Shown: positions 12,501 through 22,177 of the stretch, one piece after another
Layout of the letters: each line of letters begins with the position of its first letter
How positions within the stretch are numbered: position 1 is the first letter of the stretch
Source: Perilla frutescens
Taxonomy: Eukaryota > Streptophyta > Magnoliopsida > Lamiales > Lamiaceae
DNA length: 64,000 bases
Assembly: GCA_026008535.1 (NCBI GenBank)
Contig: BRKX01000004.1
Coordinates: forward strand, 36,584,501-36,648,500
Direction of reading: 5' to 3'
The notes under the pieces: model-generated
What the model was told of the DNA's origin: nothing
What the model saw: only the letters and a program-made list of their open reading frames with translations
Databases searched by the model: none
Position numbers and translations under genes: made by a program

Positions 12501-14285
12501 AGGTAGCATGCCCAAATGACAAAAAATCAATAAGGAAAAAACAACATGAAAAGCTGGCCAAAAATGCAGCCGATACATCGTGCCCAATTTCTTTCATTTG
12601 AACTATGAAGGTATACTTTTTCAACAATATCAATCAATTCAACAAGGAGCATGCATTATTTGAGAATACACAAATTATATCTACAAAATGAAGGTTTGGG
12701 TTCATCTAGCTCAAACTGAAGTAAAAATTGGCCCATCGTTATTTGAATGGACTACAACCAGATTTTCAAAATTTCATAGATTTGCAACCATGTTGGACAT
12801 TATCTACTAATGTCCATGTGGCAACGGAAGTCTTAGGCCAACATAGACAACCCATGTACGAGTATGTTCCTCCAGGAAAAGATTGCTACTCAACCAGTGC
12901 TGACTAGACTCAAGGAATCCAAATACAACAGGCATCAACTCCAACACATACCCACCAAATTATATTTATGGAGACTATACTTATTTATTTTGAGTGCTAG
13001 TAACTTCAAAAAAGGAGTGTCAAAAAGGAAGAGAGAGAATCATACGACATGATAAACAAAATCTAATACTAATTTCAAATTATTAGGTAAATAGAAGAGT
13101 CTGCACCATAGAGAACAATGTGTTTTTGTCATCTGTGTAAAGAACACTCTCGAACTTGCACGATGAATTTCCGTAGAAGGACAATAGCATTTGAGGTCAT
13201 AAAATCAGTATCAATAATTAATTGATGGAAAGAATTAAAATATTATTTATTACACAAATAGATTCAGACTGTTCACACTATATTACCATACTCAGTAGTC
13301 AGTACAATGTAATATGCAATCCATAGGCTAATAATGTATAAGCACACAAAAAGAACAATCAGATTATAATCTCATTTAAAGTTGCAAATACAAACAAAAG
13401 GCTCATCAGTAAGCTCAACTGCGCCTTTTAAGTCATACTGTTATCAGTAAATTGTGTGATAAAATGTCAAATTATTGGTCTCGCTCTACTTTTAGAAACA
13501 TAGCCTTCACTAGAATGTGGTAGTACTATCGGCCAGCAAATCCAGTGACACTTTAAGATCAAGTAGAATCACTTTTGGATTACAGTACTCCTATTTTCTC
13601 ATGAAGCTCCTGACCTTAAACAAGTAGTAGTTACTTAAGGGACCCAGCCCGAATCAGGATTCCCGAACAAATATAATTAAGAAAGTAAAAAAATTGTGCA
13701 CATCTATATTTGAAATTTGAATTCGATATAGAAAATTAGAAATGCATTTAATAAATGTTACATCAGTCGAGATTTTGAAACTCCCGTATGGCGTAAATAG
13801 GACAATTGAATACAACCTCAGCATGAAGTAAAGTAATCAATGCAGCAAAAATGGTTATATATGCTACTAGGAGACAGCACAGAAATATAACAGAAATCTA
13901 TGACTTCATAAGAGCAACAGAAATACAGAATAATTTGGTATGATAGCTAGTGAAACCACACCTACCATGAGACTAGAGCTGAAAATTCCTACCAAGAGAC
14001 TAGGGCCGAATATTGTTGATCGAGTAAGCACACTAGCAGTTGCATTAAAGTAGACAATAACAAACTGAATTGATGATATTTCATAGTTTCGCCTGCATCA
14101 GAACAGCCCGGCAACGAATTGCCGATTTACTAAAAAAATTGGAATACCTGCTGTTTAATGGTAGCCTCAGCAGCTTCAACTGCCTTCATAACCTGAAACA
14201 AACCATCATTGCCGTTGATACTGTAAGGGTCGTTCACCGTCAACCCCTCAAATCTACTTTCTAAATTGCCTTCAGCATTCTCCAT
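818..14285 (-). CDS. Multi-exon coiled-coil plant protein with AIR9-like (A9) C-terminal domain, 3' end off window
   Basis: Seventeen exons can be chained with GT/AG borders and consistent phase: 14148-14285 (start), 11323-11385, 9002-9339, 8839-8935, 8588-8665, 8428-8487, 8236-8340, 7558-7668, 6176-6217, 5960-6052, 4878-5050, 3669-3955, 3462-3583 (or 3577), 3303-3345, 3119-3210, 1143-1191, 818-888. The product begins MENAEGNLESRFEGLTVND and has Gln/Glu-rich helical stretches typical of coiled coils (VEENNRLRSELQKKNEELENY region, IVVKIQEHEEEISQLRRHL, ESQIRNEKYALEKRISYM). A Ser-rich linker follows, then a domain with GEAFPGQQLQACGFSINGT, W-V-R-H-L-E-D-G and VTADDVDTYLAIEV. From memory this matches a conserved plant family of unknown role whose C-terminus resembles the A9 repeats of microtubule-associated AIR9. 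About 650 residues are visible; the last exons and the stop lie left of position 1 or were not found. No exon is broken, so the gene looks functional. Biochemical role not known to me. Confidence 0.85.
888..1010 (-). mobile_element. LINE 3'-end fragment
   Basis: About 90 bp (AAAGGGATGAGAAATCCCC ... ACTCCAATCTCTATCCATATC on the plus strand) closely match 10,515-10,600 in the better preserved LINE relic. That is the region just upstream of a LINE 3' terminus on the minus strand. It abuts exon 17 of the host gene and has no coding capacity. Confidence 0.6.
2376..2416. repeat. Intronic hairpin, 18-bp arms, 5-nt loop
   Basis: GGTATTACATATCACGCC (2376-2393) is followed after CTGGA by GGTGTGATATGTAATACC (2399-2416). 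The two arms are reverse complements with a single mismatch. It lies in the intron between exons at 1143-1191 and 3119-3210. Origin unknown; possibly the relic of an inverted-repeat transposon end. Confidence 0.75.
3669..3955 (-). CDS. Exon 12 of the host gene (Ser/Pro-rich linker)
   Basis: A 287-bp exon with acceptor TTTAG|GAACAC and donor GAGG|GTATGC. It encodes a polar linker containing KKVTFGDLVRSSESDDPENR and SSFSPFLPPVLEEPSSSFSEG, which joins the coiled-coil half to the A9-like domain. The next acceptor offers two in-frame sites 6 bp apart (CCAG|CTGCAG|ATG), so two isoforms differing by two residues are possible. Confidence 0.8.
4562..4860. repeat. Degenerate tandem duplication in an intron
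   Basis: Two diverged copies (about 4,562-4,732 and 4,733-4,860), each starting with an AGAGAGAGAGATGA microsatellite and sharing an AAAATATTTATG...CCA...CAAAAGC pattern. They lie between exons 12 and 11. No coding role is apparent. Confidence 0.4.
7070..7260 (-). mobile_element. Diverged LINE 3'-end fragment
   Basis: The plus-strand text AATACAAAGGGATGAGGAATGG matches the LINE relic at 10,510 (AATACAAAGGGATGAGGAATCC). The following bases, read on the minus strand, give a decayed peptide (SEESIEVVGLGNLGLHG) at the position where the other copy reads LEEMWDIVKFRVAWW. It is a short, old fragment inside the intron between exons at 7558 and 6217. Confidence 0.5.
9002..9339 (-). CDS. Exon 3 (largest) of the host gene
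   Basis: A 338-bp exon bounded by acceptor CTGCAG|AAATCAGG and donor CACAG|GTAAAT. It encodes KSGYAKYQNYQSGGWGDHF... followed by an Asn/Ser/His-rich, probably disordered stretch ending in MTLSTPHR, with the last codon split across the junction to the next exon at 8839-8935. No catalytic motif is visible. It links the N-terminal coiled coil to the central helical exons. Confidence 0.8.
10461..11190 (-). pseudogene. 3' end of a LINE (L1-type) retrotransposon, zf-RVT region
   Basis: Minus-strand reading gives SEDLDHVFLHCPFSLSLWYR (about 10,905-10,845), then ALCWSLWSENRIIFED and LEEMWDIVKFRVAWWASNHK. This is the zinc-binding region (zf-RVT type, pattern DH-x-F-x-H-C) found after the reverse transcriptase in plant L1 elements. 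An upstream piece AIWKVPYLKMFWSLLGYWF precedes it. The fragment ends at an A-rich 3' tail (ATGTTTCTTATCAAAAAAA on the minus strand). RT and endonuclease are absent and the frame is broken, so it is a 5'-truncated dead copy in the host gene intron, in the same orientation as the gene. Confidence 0.8.
11377..11456. repeat. Tandem duplication of the exon 2 splice acceptor
   Basis: About 28 bp (CTCTTCCACCTGTGAATAGG and following bases) occur twice, at about 11,379-11,406 and 11,429-11,455, 50 bp apart. The copy includes the acceptor CAG, the polypyrimidine tract and the first bases of exon 2. The distal copy is therefore a decoy 3' splice site that the spliceosome meets first. Confidence 0.75.
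12240..12870 (+). pseudogene. Decayed Ty3/gypsy gag fragment in intron 1
   Basis: Plus-strand translation shows VDSPKFNGDEQPEEVFNWLN, EVERIFYKF, VKLVAIKLEGY, then in another frame NYEGILFQQYQSIQQGA and EYTNYIYKM. This spacing is the retrotransposon gag core of plant Ty3/gypsy elements (F-x-G..., FxxWL, VKLVAxxL, F-x-P-x-Y, LFxQYxxxxQG, VxEYTxxFY). Frameshifts and stops are frequent, and no pol or LTR was recognised. It lies on the strand opposite to the host gene, inside the intron 11,386-14,147. Confidence 0.7.
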
Positions 14286-14800
14286 GACTGTTTTGCCTTC
14301 AGATGGCCAAAGCAAATTCCACATCAGTAAAGGAAAATAAAAATAAAATTCAATATCGGGAGATAAAGCATTAATGTTGGGGATGAATGCACATGGTTCC
14401 CTCTTCATTAAAATGAAATCATCTCATTGATTTCCATTAAATTAAATGCCAGGGGAGCTGCAAGTCAAAGTGATGAAATTGAATCAAAAGCAGGTAGGTT
14501 TGAAATCATGCCCGAATCGATCTCTTCCTTAGCGCCAAACGACCACTGCGATCATGTAAGTGCCTGTCCAGTCCCGATTGCGGTCGGTCAGTAAGCTACT
14601 GTAACTTCTAATTAACAAAATCCAAAAACCAAATTAAAAAAAAAAAAAAAAAAAAGGAAAGAGACAGCAACAACCATTGGACTTGCGAAAACCCTACTAC
14701 GACGAAAGGGAGGAGGGAGAAGAAGAGAGAATCGCCGCCGCAAGCCGTAGTCGAAAATTGGTGACTAGGATCTCATTTTGTGCAGCGTAGTTTCTGGAGG
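14286..14800 (-). promoter_or_regulatory. 5' UTR and probable core promoter of the host gene
   Basis: Read on the minus strand, the stretch around 14,680-14,770 has the CT-rich, GGCGGCGA-containing composition typical of a plant 5' leader (TTCTCTCTTCTTCTCCCTCC). It is separated from the start codon by AT-rich sequence that may contain a 5' UTR intron. A 20-base A run lies at about 14,636-14,655. The transcription start is inferred to lie near 14,770. No TATA box can be assigned with confidence. Confidence 0.4.
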
Positions 14801-16600
14801 AGCGGGGGAACAATTTCTCGAATTCACATCATTCTTGGCCTTTTTCTCTTTGAAATTTCTTTCTCCGCTTTCTCACTTCTAACTATGCTATTACTCAATC
14901 TGTTCTGCTCTCTTCTCTTTCAACTAAAATTTATGTTCGCTTCCTTCCGCAGCAACAAATTTTCTTTAGTTTTTGGGAAAATGTTTCTTTTTTAAATAGT
15001 CACTAATTGGAAATGATGACCCATTAGTGTTCTGGACTACAAATCTACAATTCATATCATCATTTTTTCATTACACCCTATTAAATAATTATAAAAATAT
15101 TAATTTTTGAGATTATTAAAATACTTTTACTAAATAAATAATAAATAAAACAAGATAAAAAATTTAAATTAGAAAAAAAAAAAAAAATCTTCTCCGGGCC
15201 TCCCTCCCTCCATCTGGTCTGTGCCTAGCTGCCCGAGTTGTTCCAACGTTTGCACCACCTACTTGGGCGGCGCATCCCCGATCATCGAAGTCGCCACTTG
15301 AGCCAATGGTGGAGCAATTGTTCGCTGCATTTTTCATCCCTTAGTTTTAATTTTTTGAAAGATAAAAAATCATTTTTTTAAAACCGTCGTATTTGGATTC
15401 GGAATTCTTTTATGAACACCTTTCTTTGGGTTCGACAGGCATTTTCCAAAGAAGAGGTTTAAATTTTACAATTGGAAATAACTCAAGGCCCATGTGTTTT
15501 TTCTTCTAAAATACAACAATTATAATATCCAAGGTTCATTTTTTTGTACAAATTCAAAATGTGTAAGCAATTTACAACCTATTATGGCATTTAAACTAAA
15601 TAATTAACCTAAATTGAGAAATTTACATCAATAGTTTTCGAAAAAATAAATTTCTTCTTCCTCCCTTCTTTTTTCTTTTTTTCTTCTTTTAAAAATCGAG
15701 TCTTCACGGCTCCATATCCCATTCACGGTGATGGTGGAAGAGGAAGAAGAGGTAGCGACATGGATCGAAGGCGGCGATGGAGGAGGGAGAAGATCGTCAA
15801 TGGTGCAGGAGACGAGTCTCTTCTCTCTCTTTTCTTAATTATTAAATTTTTTGAAATTGATTTTTAATGTGGAAGGATAGAAATGATAAAGAAAAAGTGA
15901 AAAAATGGAAAATTGTGTGGTGTGTAAAGTAAAAGTGTTGTGTTGTGTAAATAGAAAAATGATGGTGTGTTTAGAATAACCTACATAACAATAATCTGCT
16001 TTAACCCAATAATATTGGTAACTCTTATTTACAGAATACATTTAATGTTATGGCCAATGAATAAATGAAGAGTTGTGCACTATATTGTTTCATGCTTGAT
16101 TTCCTGTGTTTAATATTCAATCTCACTAGTCACTAGTGGCAGTAAGGAATAAAATTGTTTCATGTTTGATTTTCAATGTCTACTATCTAATAATCCATCT
16201 CACTAGTCATAATAAGGGACAATAAGATATAATGCATTATCTAAACAATGATTGGACCAGCATAAAACTGTTTTACAGAATCTCATATTCCAATATATAT
16301 TTATGGTAGTGACTATTTGCACTACTAATTTTACTCTTCGCATCATAAAAGAAATAAAGAAAAAATAAAATAACTGTGAAGTTATTTCAATACTTTTCTT
16401 TACCTTTAATAAGATCAAAATTTTGAAACAAACAGGAAAAATAACACGAGTAATAATAATGGTCTTTCAAACATTCGTATTAAAATGTCAAACAAAGTAC
16501 ATCAACAGAATCAACACAGAAAAGTATCAAATTGGCAAAATTGCCCTTCAAACGGCTTTCAAAATTCACTTGCTCTCTAGAACTATAAAATACCAAGGGA
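14801..16600. other. Intergenic stretch, no gene seen
   Basis: AT-rich sequence with homopolymer runs and a short GC-richer patch (15,195-15,310). I see no spliced or intact coding sequence, no RNA gene and no recognisable transposon. A two-copy degenerate tandem repeat lies at 16,083-16,228. Confidence 0.6.
16083..16228. repeat. Two-unit degenerate tandem repeat (about 72 bp)
   Basis: Both units start ATTGTTTCATG and contain CTCACTAGTCA before AAGGRA; they run about 16,083-16,152 and 16,153-16,228. Several substitutions and small indels separate them. Confidence 0.6.
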
Positions 16601-16621
16601 GAGTACACTTAACAACACTCC

Positions 16622-17410
16622 TTATGCAGATGCAGCAACTGTCTTCTTCCTCGGTGCAGCTTTAGTACCTTCTCTGAAATTGGTCTTGAATCTATAGGGC
16701 ACATGGCGGAGATTAGGGTTGTAAACGAATCAAATCGGATCAAATATCTATGTATTCGATTCGATTCGATTTGTTGCATATTCGATTCGACTTCGAATAT
16801 TTTTTTTGATTCGTATTCGATTCGATAAGATATTCGCAAATATTCGATTCGATTCGATTCGAATATTCGATTCGATTTTTAGGTATTAGGTATTGGGATT
16901 ATTTTTGTTTAATTTTGTTTCTTAATTTAGTTTATATATATATATATATATATATTGTATTGAGGTCATCTCATTTGCCGGCCCATTGAATTATTGGATA
17001 TATATATATATATATAAACATAAATCGAATCGAATATTTTCGAATATCGAATCGAATATCATGATTTTGAGTTTGAATTTGATAATTAATCGAATCGGAA
17101 AAAGTATTTGTATTTGTATTCGAATCACAAATTTTCGAATTCGAATATCAAAAAATCGAATCGAATATCGAACCGAACCAAAATTATTTGATTCGTTTAC
17201 AACCCTAGCGGAGATACCTCATACGACGGGTACCGGTAGTCTTTCGGCGAATAACCTTCACACTCCAGTTGTATGTCCTCTTGCGAGCAGCAAGATAAGC
17301 ACATGCGAAGCAGCAGCTCTTCTAGAGATGGAAGTTGTGGCGGCCGCACCTTACACACAATGTGTGTGTCTTGTTCCTCCTCTTACCAAAGCTATTGTTC
17401 CCTTGCCCAT
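16622..17410 (-). pseudogene. RPL37: Ribosomal protein eL37 (60S L37) retropseudogene, split by a MITE
   Basis: On the minus strand the start ATGGGCAAGGGAAC is followed, after a 1-nt deletion near codon 6, by SFGKRRNKTHTLCVRCGRHN, then a stop at the codon after FHL, then KSCCFACAYLAARKRTYNW, SVKVIRRKTTGTRRMRYL. Beyond a 494-bp insertion it continues RHVPYRFKTNFREGTKAAPR, KKTVAASA and a TAA at 16,622-16,624. The CxxC...CxxC zinc-ribbon cysteines are largely kept, which identifies eL37. There are no introns in the coding part, suggesting retroposition, although I could not find a clear poly-A tail. Frameshift, stop and transposon insertion make it non-functional. Confidence 0.9.
16714..17207. 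mobile_element. hAT-type MITE (494 bp) inserted in the RPL37 pseudogene
   Basis: The ends are inverted repeats TAGGGTTGTAAACGAATC and GATTCGTTTACAACCCTA. The element is flanked by a perfect 8-bp target duplication GCGGAGAT (16,706-16,713 and 17,208-17,215), the length made by hAT transposases. The interior is AT-rich, with many overlapping ATTCGATTCG / CGAATCGAAT palindromes near both ends and two TA microsatellites (about 16,931-16,957 and 16,999-17,018). No transposase is encoded, so it depended on an autonomous relative. Confidence 0.9.
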
Positions 17411-17579
17411 GGCTATGAAATTGCAGAAACCCTAGCTTCTTCATTGAGGTATGAGGTCACTTCAATACTTTTTTATTACTTGTTCATACCATTAAAATTA
17501 TTTAATGCACCACAAATTCAAAACTAAAAAAAATGAAGTATTCATCAACTTCTAATAATTTTTTAGAAGTATTAGATGC

Positions 17580-18000
17580 TAGTATGGTGTATTGACCGAA
17601 AATAATGGAGTTTAGAACGTATTGTGAAGGTTTTTTTTGTCTAGATCGTGATTCGTTCGAACTGAAAATTTTGAACATTTTGGAGTGGTTCAAACTCCAT
17701 TTTTCGAACAGGCCTTGGAGAAAAACGGAGTTCAGGGTGTTCAAATTTAAGTTTTCGAACATATTAGAGTGGTTCGAACTTCAATTTTCGAACATAGTTC
17801 GTCAAGAAAATATTCTTTGAACAAATGAGGATTGTTTAAAAAATCAACTTTGAACACCCTTGCACTCTGAAATTTTCTAAGTGTCGTTCAAACTTTAGTT
17901 TTTGAACCAACTTTTTTCTAAGTATTGGAGTCGTTCGAGTTAATATTCTCGAACAAGGTAAACGTATTCGAAATTGTGTTTCTGAACATTTATTTAAGTA
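17580..18000. repeat. TTCGAAC-rich degenerate repeat block
   Basis: Motifs of the form GTTCGAACT, TTTTCGAACA and GGAGTGGTTC recur about every 60-70 bp (for example near 17,655, 17,690, 17,730, 17,775 and 17,930). This gives a decayed tandem structure. It has no convincing coding potential and its family is unknown. Confidence 0.5.
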
Positions 18001-19190
18001 AAATAAATATTTTTAGAGTGAAGGGTATCAATGCAAATGTGTGTGGTGTAAAGAGTAAAATCTGTAGTACATTGAGTAACCAAAGTGCAAAGAGTAAAAT
18101 CAGTAATGCAAATAGAAATTCTCATATTTTATATGGCAAGTCAAATTAATTCACAACCTACATCGAGCTAATGCAATATAATTTTGAAGTTTTAGGGTAA
18201 ATCTTAAGGTTCTTCCCACAAACACAGTGCATGTTTGCAAATTAAAAGACTACCCGCTTATTGTTTGTCTTCTCATAATTCAATTATTTAAATAAAGTAT
18301 GATACAAAAAACCAAGAGATCACCCTCATTTTGGACATTTATGATCTCAAATAAGATGGTTGTTAAATTATGGCACATAAATAGATGTACAATCACGATG
18401 ACCGCAACATTTAAGAAACTTGAATAAGCATGCATAAGGATTAAATAATAATTAGAAATGCATATTTTCTTAAAAAATGAACATTAGAAATCTATATTTC
18501 TTAAATAAATAGTATTACAATTAGTTTTGCATCTTCTGAAAACGTTGTTATTGAATACAATCAACTGTCATCTTAGCTCAAAATCACGTCCTGTTGTTAT
18601 CTCTAAAATAATAAAAATCAGGTAATTTTGGTAATAAATAAAAGAAAGAAGAAAAAAACTCTTAAATTGCACACCTCGTGCGAAGTATCTATTCTCCAAA
18701 CATTCACAACAATGTGCTTGAACTTTGTTGAATGAAGTTCACTATAATATGCATGAACGTTTAATGAACTTAATGTAAACAGCAGAAAATAAAGCACACA
18801 AGAGATTAATAACCATGTTCAATCAACTGATCTACGTCAGGGGGACTTGTCAGGTCCGTGAGAAACAATTCACTACTCTGATGTATCGTTTACTAGGGAT
18901 CTTACATACAGCTGACCCTCCCGTCACTTAATACCCGTTCTATCCGAAAACCTTATTTCAATTAATTAAATTGTGAGCTCTCTTCACAGCCTAGATTTCT
19001 ATCTATTTAGGTCCCACAGGTATTCTTTCTTGAGAAACCTTTTGACAGTTGATAAGTCCATTCATTTCGTATTTTTATGGGCATTTTATTCGCTATAAAT
19101 GTTCTTTTTTCGTCTGTTTTTGAGTCGAAAAGAACTAGGTTGTGGGCAAGGGCATTTCAGATGTCGAGTCTGGTGAAAGAGATATTTTAT
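18001..19190. other. Intergenic, possible old LTR remnant, no gene seen
   Basis: No supported gene. At about 18,790-18,850 the string CACACAAGAGATTAATAACC followed by GATCTACGTCAGGGGGAC resembles a motif often seen in plant Copia LTRs, but no boundaries or partner copy were found. The rest is featureless AT-rich DNA. Confidence 0.35.
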
Positions 19191-19204
19191 GCCTAATTAT
19201 TCAA

Positions 19205-20112
19205 GCTTATCTAAATGCCATAACCTCGTCCTAACTACTGAGGCACACAAATACGTACTTGAAGAGGAATGTCCTCAAAAGCCGAATGAGAATTCTGGTG
19301 ACGCGCAAAGGTTAGCTTATGATAAGTGGTTAAGTTTGATGAGATGGCATGCTGTTACATTTGGCTTCCATGTCAAATGTGTTACAACATCAACATCAGT
19401 GAATGAAGACTGCTTATGACATAATGCTCAATCTTAAGGAGCTCTTCGGATACCAAAATCGCTCGGCTCGGCACTTAGCCATGAAGAACTTGATGAGCAC
19501 GAGAATGACTAACTCCACACCAGTAAGAGATCACATTCTCATGATGATGGGCTATCTATCTAAGATCGAAACCCTGGGTGGAGAGGTGGACATCGAATCT
19601 CAGATAGATATCGTGCTCCATAGTCTTTCATCGAAGTTTGAGCAGTTCAGATTGAACTTCAATATGATAAAGAAGGATGTTACCTTATCTGAATTGCTCA
19701 TGGATCTTCAGGCAACTGAGTTACTCCAAAAGAAAAACTTGGAAGCGCACATAGCTGAGAACAGGGTGTCTTCTTCGGGGGTTAAAAAGAATAAGAGGAA
19801 CACGCCACAAAGGCTGCAAATGTGGCGCCTAAAGCTAAGAAAGCTAAGGCAAAGATTTCTTCAGAGGAATTCAAGTCAAAGATAAAGTGCTTCAAGTGTG
19901 GCCAATCGAGTCACTTGAAGACAGTGTGTCCCAACAAGAAGAAGAAGAGTATGTCTCACACTCTCGTTGTTGAAACATGTTTAGCTACTTGTTCTACTCA
20001 ATCATGGGTAGTGGATACTAGAGCTACTGATCATGTTTGTATGTCTTTACTAGGGTTCCTGGTTAAAAAATAGCTGAGTGATGGCGAGATCACCGTCTAG
20101 AATGGTAAAAAG
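19205..20112 (+). pseudogene. Copia fragment D: gag, zinc knuckle and start of protease (left part)
   Basis: Fragments AHKYVLEEECPQKPNENSG, AYDIMLNLKELFGYQNRSAR, DSQ-like ESQIDIVLHSLSSKFEQF, the knuckle CFKCGQSSHLKTVC and the protease start SWVVDTRATDHVCMSLLGF follow the same order as element B on the other strand (22,178-25,964), so D is an older member of the same family. In D the usual Gly of the DTGA protease motif reads Arg, several frameshifts and stops are present, and no LTR or primer site is found upstream. The protease is interrupted at 20,112 by insertion of element A and resumes at 40,931. Confidence 0.85.
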
Positions 20113-20355
20113 TGTTGGCAATCTACGACCAAAATTAGCTCCAAGAATCCTGCAAATCAAATCAGTCAAGATTAGATCCTGAAATAGAGTAGTTTCCTTA
20201 AATAATGTTTGACTCTCTTTATTTACCTCTACTCTGTAATTATCTTGTACACAACAATATACAGCAATACGAACAAATTATTAAGCTCCTCAATCTGTAT
20301 TCTCAAAAGTTAGCAACCTTTATTCAATTAATCATGCTCAGAACACGGATTAACA
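20113..20355 (+). repeat. 5' LTR of element A
   Basis: 243 bp, TGTTGGCAATCTACGACC ... CGGATTAACA, matching the 3' copy at 40,688-40,930. Confidence 0.95.
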
Positions 20356-20372
20356 TGGTATCAAAGCAGTGA
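20356..20372 (+). promoter_or_regulatory. Primer binding site of element A
   Basis: TGGTATCAAAGCAGTGA follows the LTR with no gap. It is complementary to the 3' end of plant initiator-Met tRNA with one change (canonical TGGTATCAGAGC). Confidence 0.85.
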
Positions 20373-20425
20373 GATCCTTTCGGATCGCTGTTCTGCTTCA
20401 TCATTTACCCATCTGAATACCAACC

Positions 20426-20678
20426 ATGGCTGACGAAGGCGGCAACCTAGAGAATACACAGCAGCCTCAGCCAGGGGCCGAGGCTCTGGCACATCAACTG
20501 GCTACACTACTCCGACAGTTTAGCCAACCAACAACCACCACCAATCAAACCTCAAAACACAGTCAGAATCAAACAGTGACAGTGAGTATCAAACTAAATG
20601 AATTAAACTACTCACTATGATCGAGAATGATGCATCTCGTCATCGGAGGAAGGGGATACCTCAATCACATCATCAGTC
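20426..20678 (+). pseudogene. Element A gag, N-terminal part
   Basis: Starts MADEGGNLENTQQPQPGAEA and reads an Asn/Gln/Thr-rich N-terminus to SIKLNELNYSL, where a TGA stops it. In the same region the Copia gag motif L-N-x-x-NY is recognisable. The gene is then cut at 20,678 by element B (TSD CAGTC) and resumes at 36,179. Confidence 0.8.
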
Positions 20679-22102
20679 TGTTGGGGTTTTTTCGAATTGA
20701 ACCACCGCAGGATCTAATTGGATGTTCATTAATCCTAATGCCATGTAGATCATAAATTCATGCATCTCATATGTTTTAATTAACCGAGTTTAATTAACAT
20801 GCAAATCCGGTTTAAACGATTCTACTAAAGCGGAAACATAGAACCGAAAAACCACTTACAAATTAAACGACGGGTGGAGGACAAGATTAAAGGTCTAATC
20901 TTGTTGTTGTGTATGATGATGATTGGCGCCCCACAGTGATATTCCACTCCTTGATCTTCTGTTGTATTGCCGGACTGAATCTAGTTTCAGGGTGGGCTGA
21001 AATCTACTAGATCGGTATGGAATCTGTGGAGATAAAGAGAACACAAGAGGAGCTGATTATTATTCTTAAAATTTCGTCCCCCACCTCCCTATTTATAGGG
21101 GAGGTGGTTGAAATTTCAGTGTCCCAACCCTAATGGGTTTGGGCCTCTATCTCTTTTTCTATCTCCAGTCCATTAAAGTCATATTGGGCTACAACAGGGA
21201 TCTAAAAGAATATTAAATTGGTCTGCTAATTTATTTAATTTCCAATATCCAATAAACTTAGGATATTATTAAATAAATTAAGTATTATTTTTATTCCACT
21301 AAAGAAATAATACTGACCTACCAATTTAATACATATTTCTGAATTTGCTTTCTCCTTTAGTCCAGCCATTCCTCGCGTTTAAGATATAATGCCCATTAAT
21401 TAATTATGTAAGCTTCCGACAGCTATAATTAATTAATATCTTATCCTTGAGTAGTACCACACAAGCTTTACTCATGCACGGAATAAATTCCACCTGCAAG
21501 GTTTCAGCATGAACTTGCATTTCCTCAAGGGGACACCATCAAACTGGCACACCAGGACACGGTGCCCCTACATATTGCACAACCCATCATAAGTGTAAAT
21601 GTCACAACCCAAGATATCGAGATTATTGATCCTTATGAAAGAATCTCACCCTTTGATAAATCAAAGCTGCAAACACTACACGTATATGCCTGCCAACACA
21701 TAGGGGTTAAGAACCCGAACTTTGTGGATTCTTATTCTTTCATTTAAGGTCAGAATAGAGAATAGAATCCTAAGTAGATCCTTCTCAATACACTTGACCA
21801 TGTATTAGAATAATCAGTTAGTCAAGATAAACTAACTATCAGATTATTCTACGGCGTACCGATAGCAGGTTCAGTGCCATCTAAACCGTGAGCCTTTTAA
21901 TGCATTACAAGGAACCGATGATATAATCTAACCATGTGTTTACCCACACCATATCATCAACAATGTAAGTATAGTGAACATGCATATAAATATAACAATT
22001 TAAATGCAAACAGTGACTGCAATTGTATTCATTCTATATCATCATAAAACCATTATCAATAAAGTATACAAAAGACAAGTCTTCTAGTATACAAAACCAA
22101 CA
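20679..22102 (-). repeat. 3' LTR of element B
   Basis: 1,424 bp, beginning TGTTGGGGTTTTTTCG on the plus strand and ending ACAAAACCAACA. It contains the motif CCTATTTATAGGGGAGG (about 21,110; self-complementary TATAAATAGG on the minus strand), a likely TATA element for minus-strand transcription. Confidence 0.95.
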
Positions 22103-22114
22103 ATCTCCCACTTA
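22103..22114 (-). promoter_or_regulatory. Polypurine tract of element B
   Basis: AAGTGGGAGAT on the minus strand, immediately before TGTTGG of the 3' LTR. This is the usual plus-strand primer position. Confidence 0.8.
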
Positions 22115-22177
22115 TACTTGAAGCATGTCTTTCAAATATAAAACAAACTGGCTAACTCTCCAACTCTAACTAAAATC

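Noticed and set aside
21562..21747. Open frame MPLHIAQPIISVNVTTQ..., repeated at 35,630-35,818
   Set aside because: Inside the two LTRs of element B, antisense to it; duplication is explained by the LTR pair.
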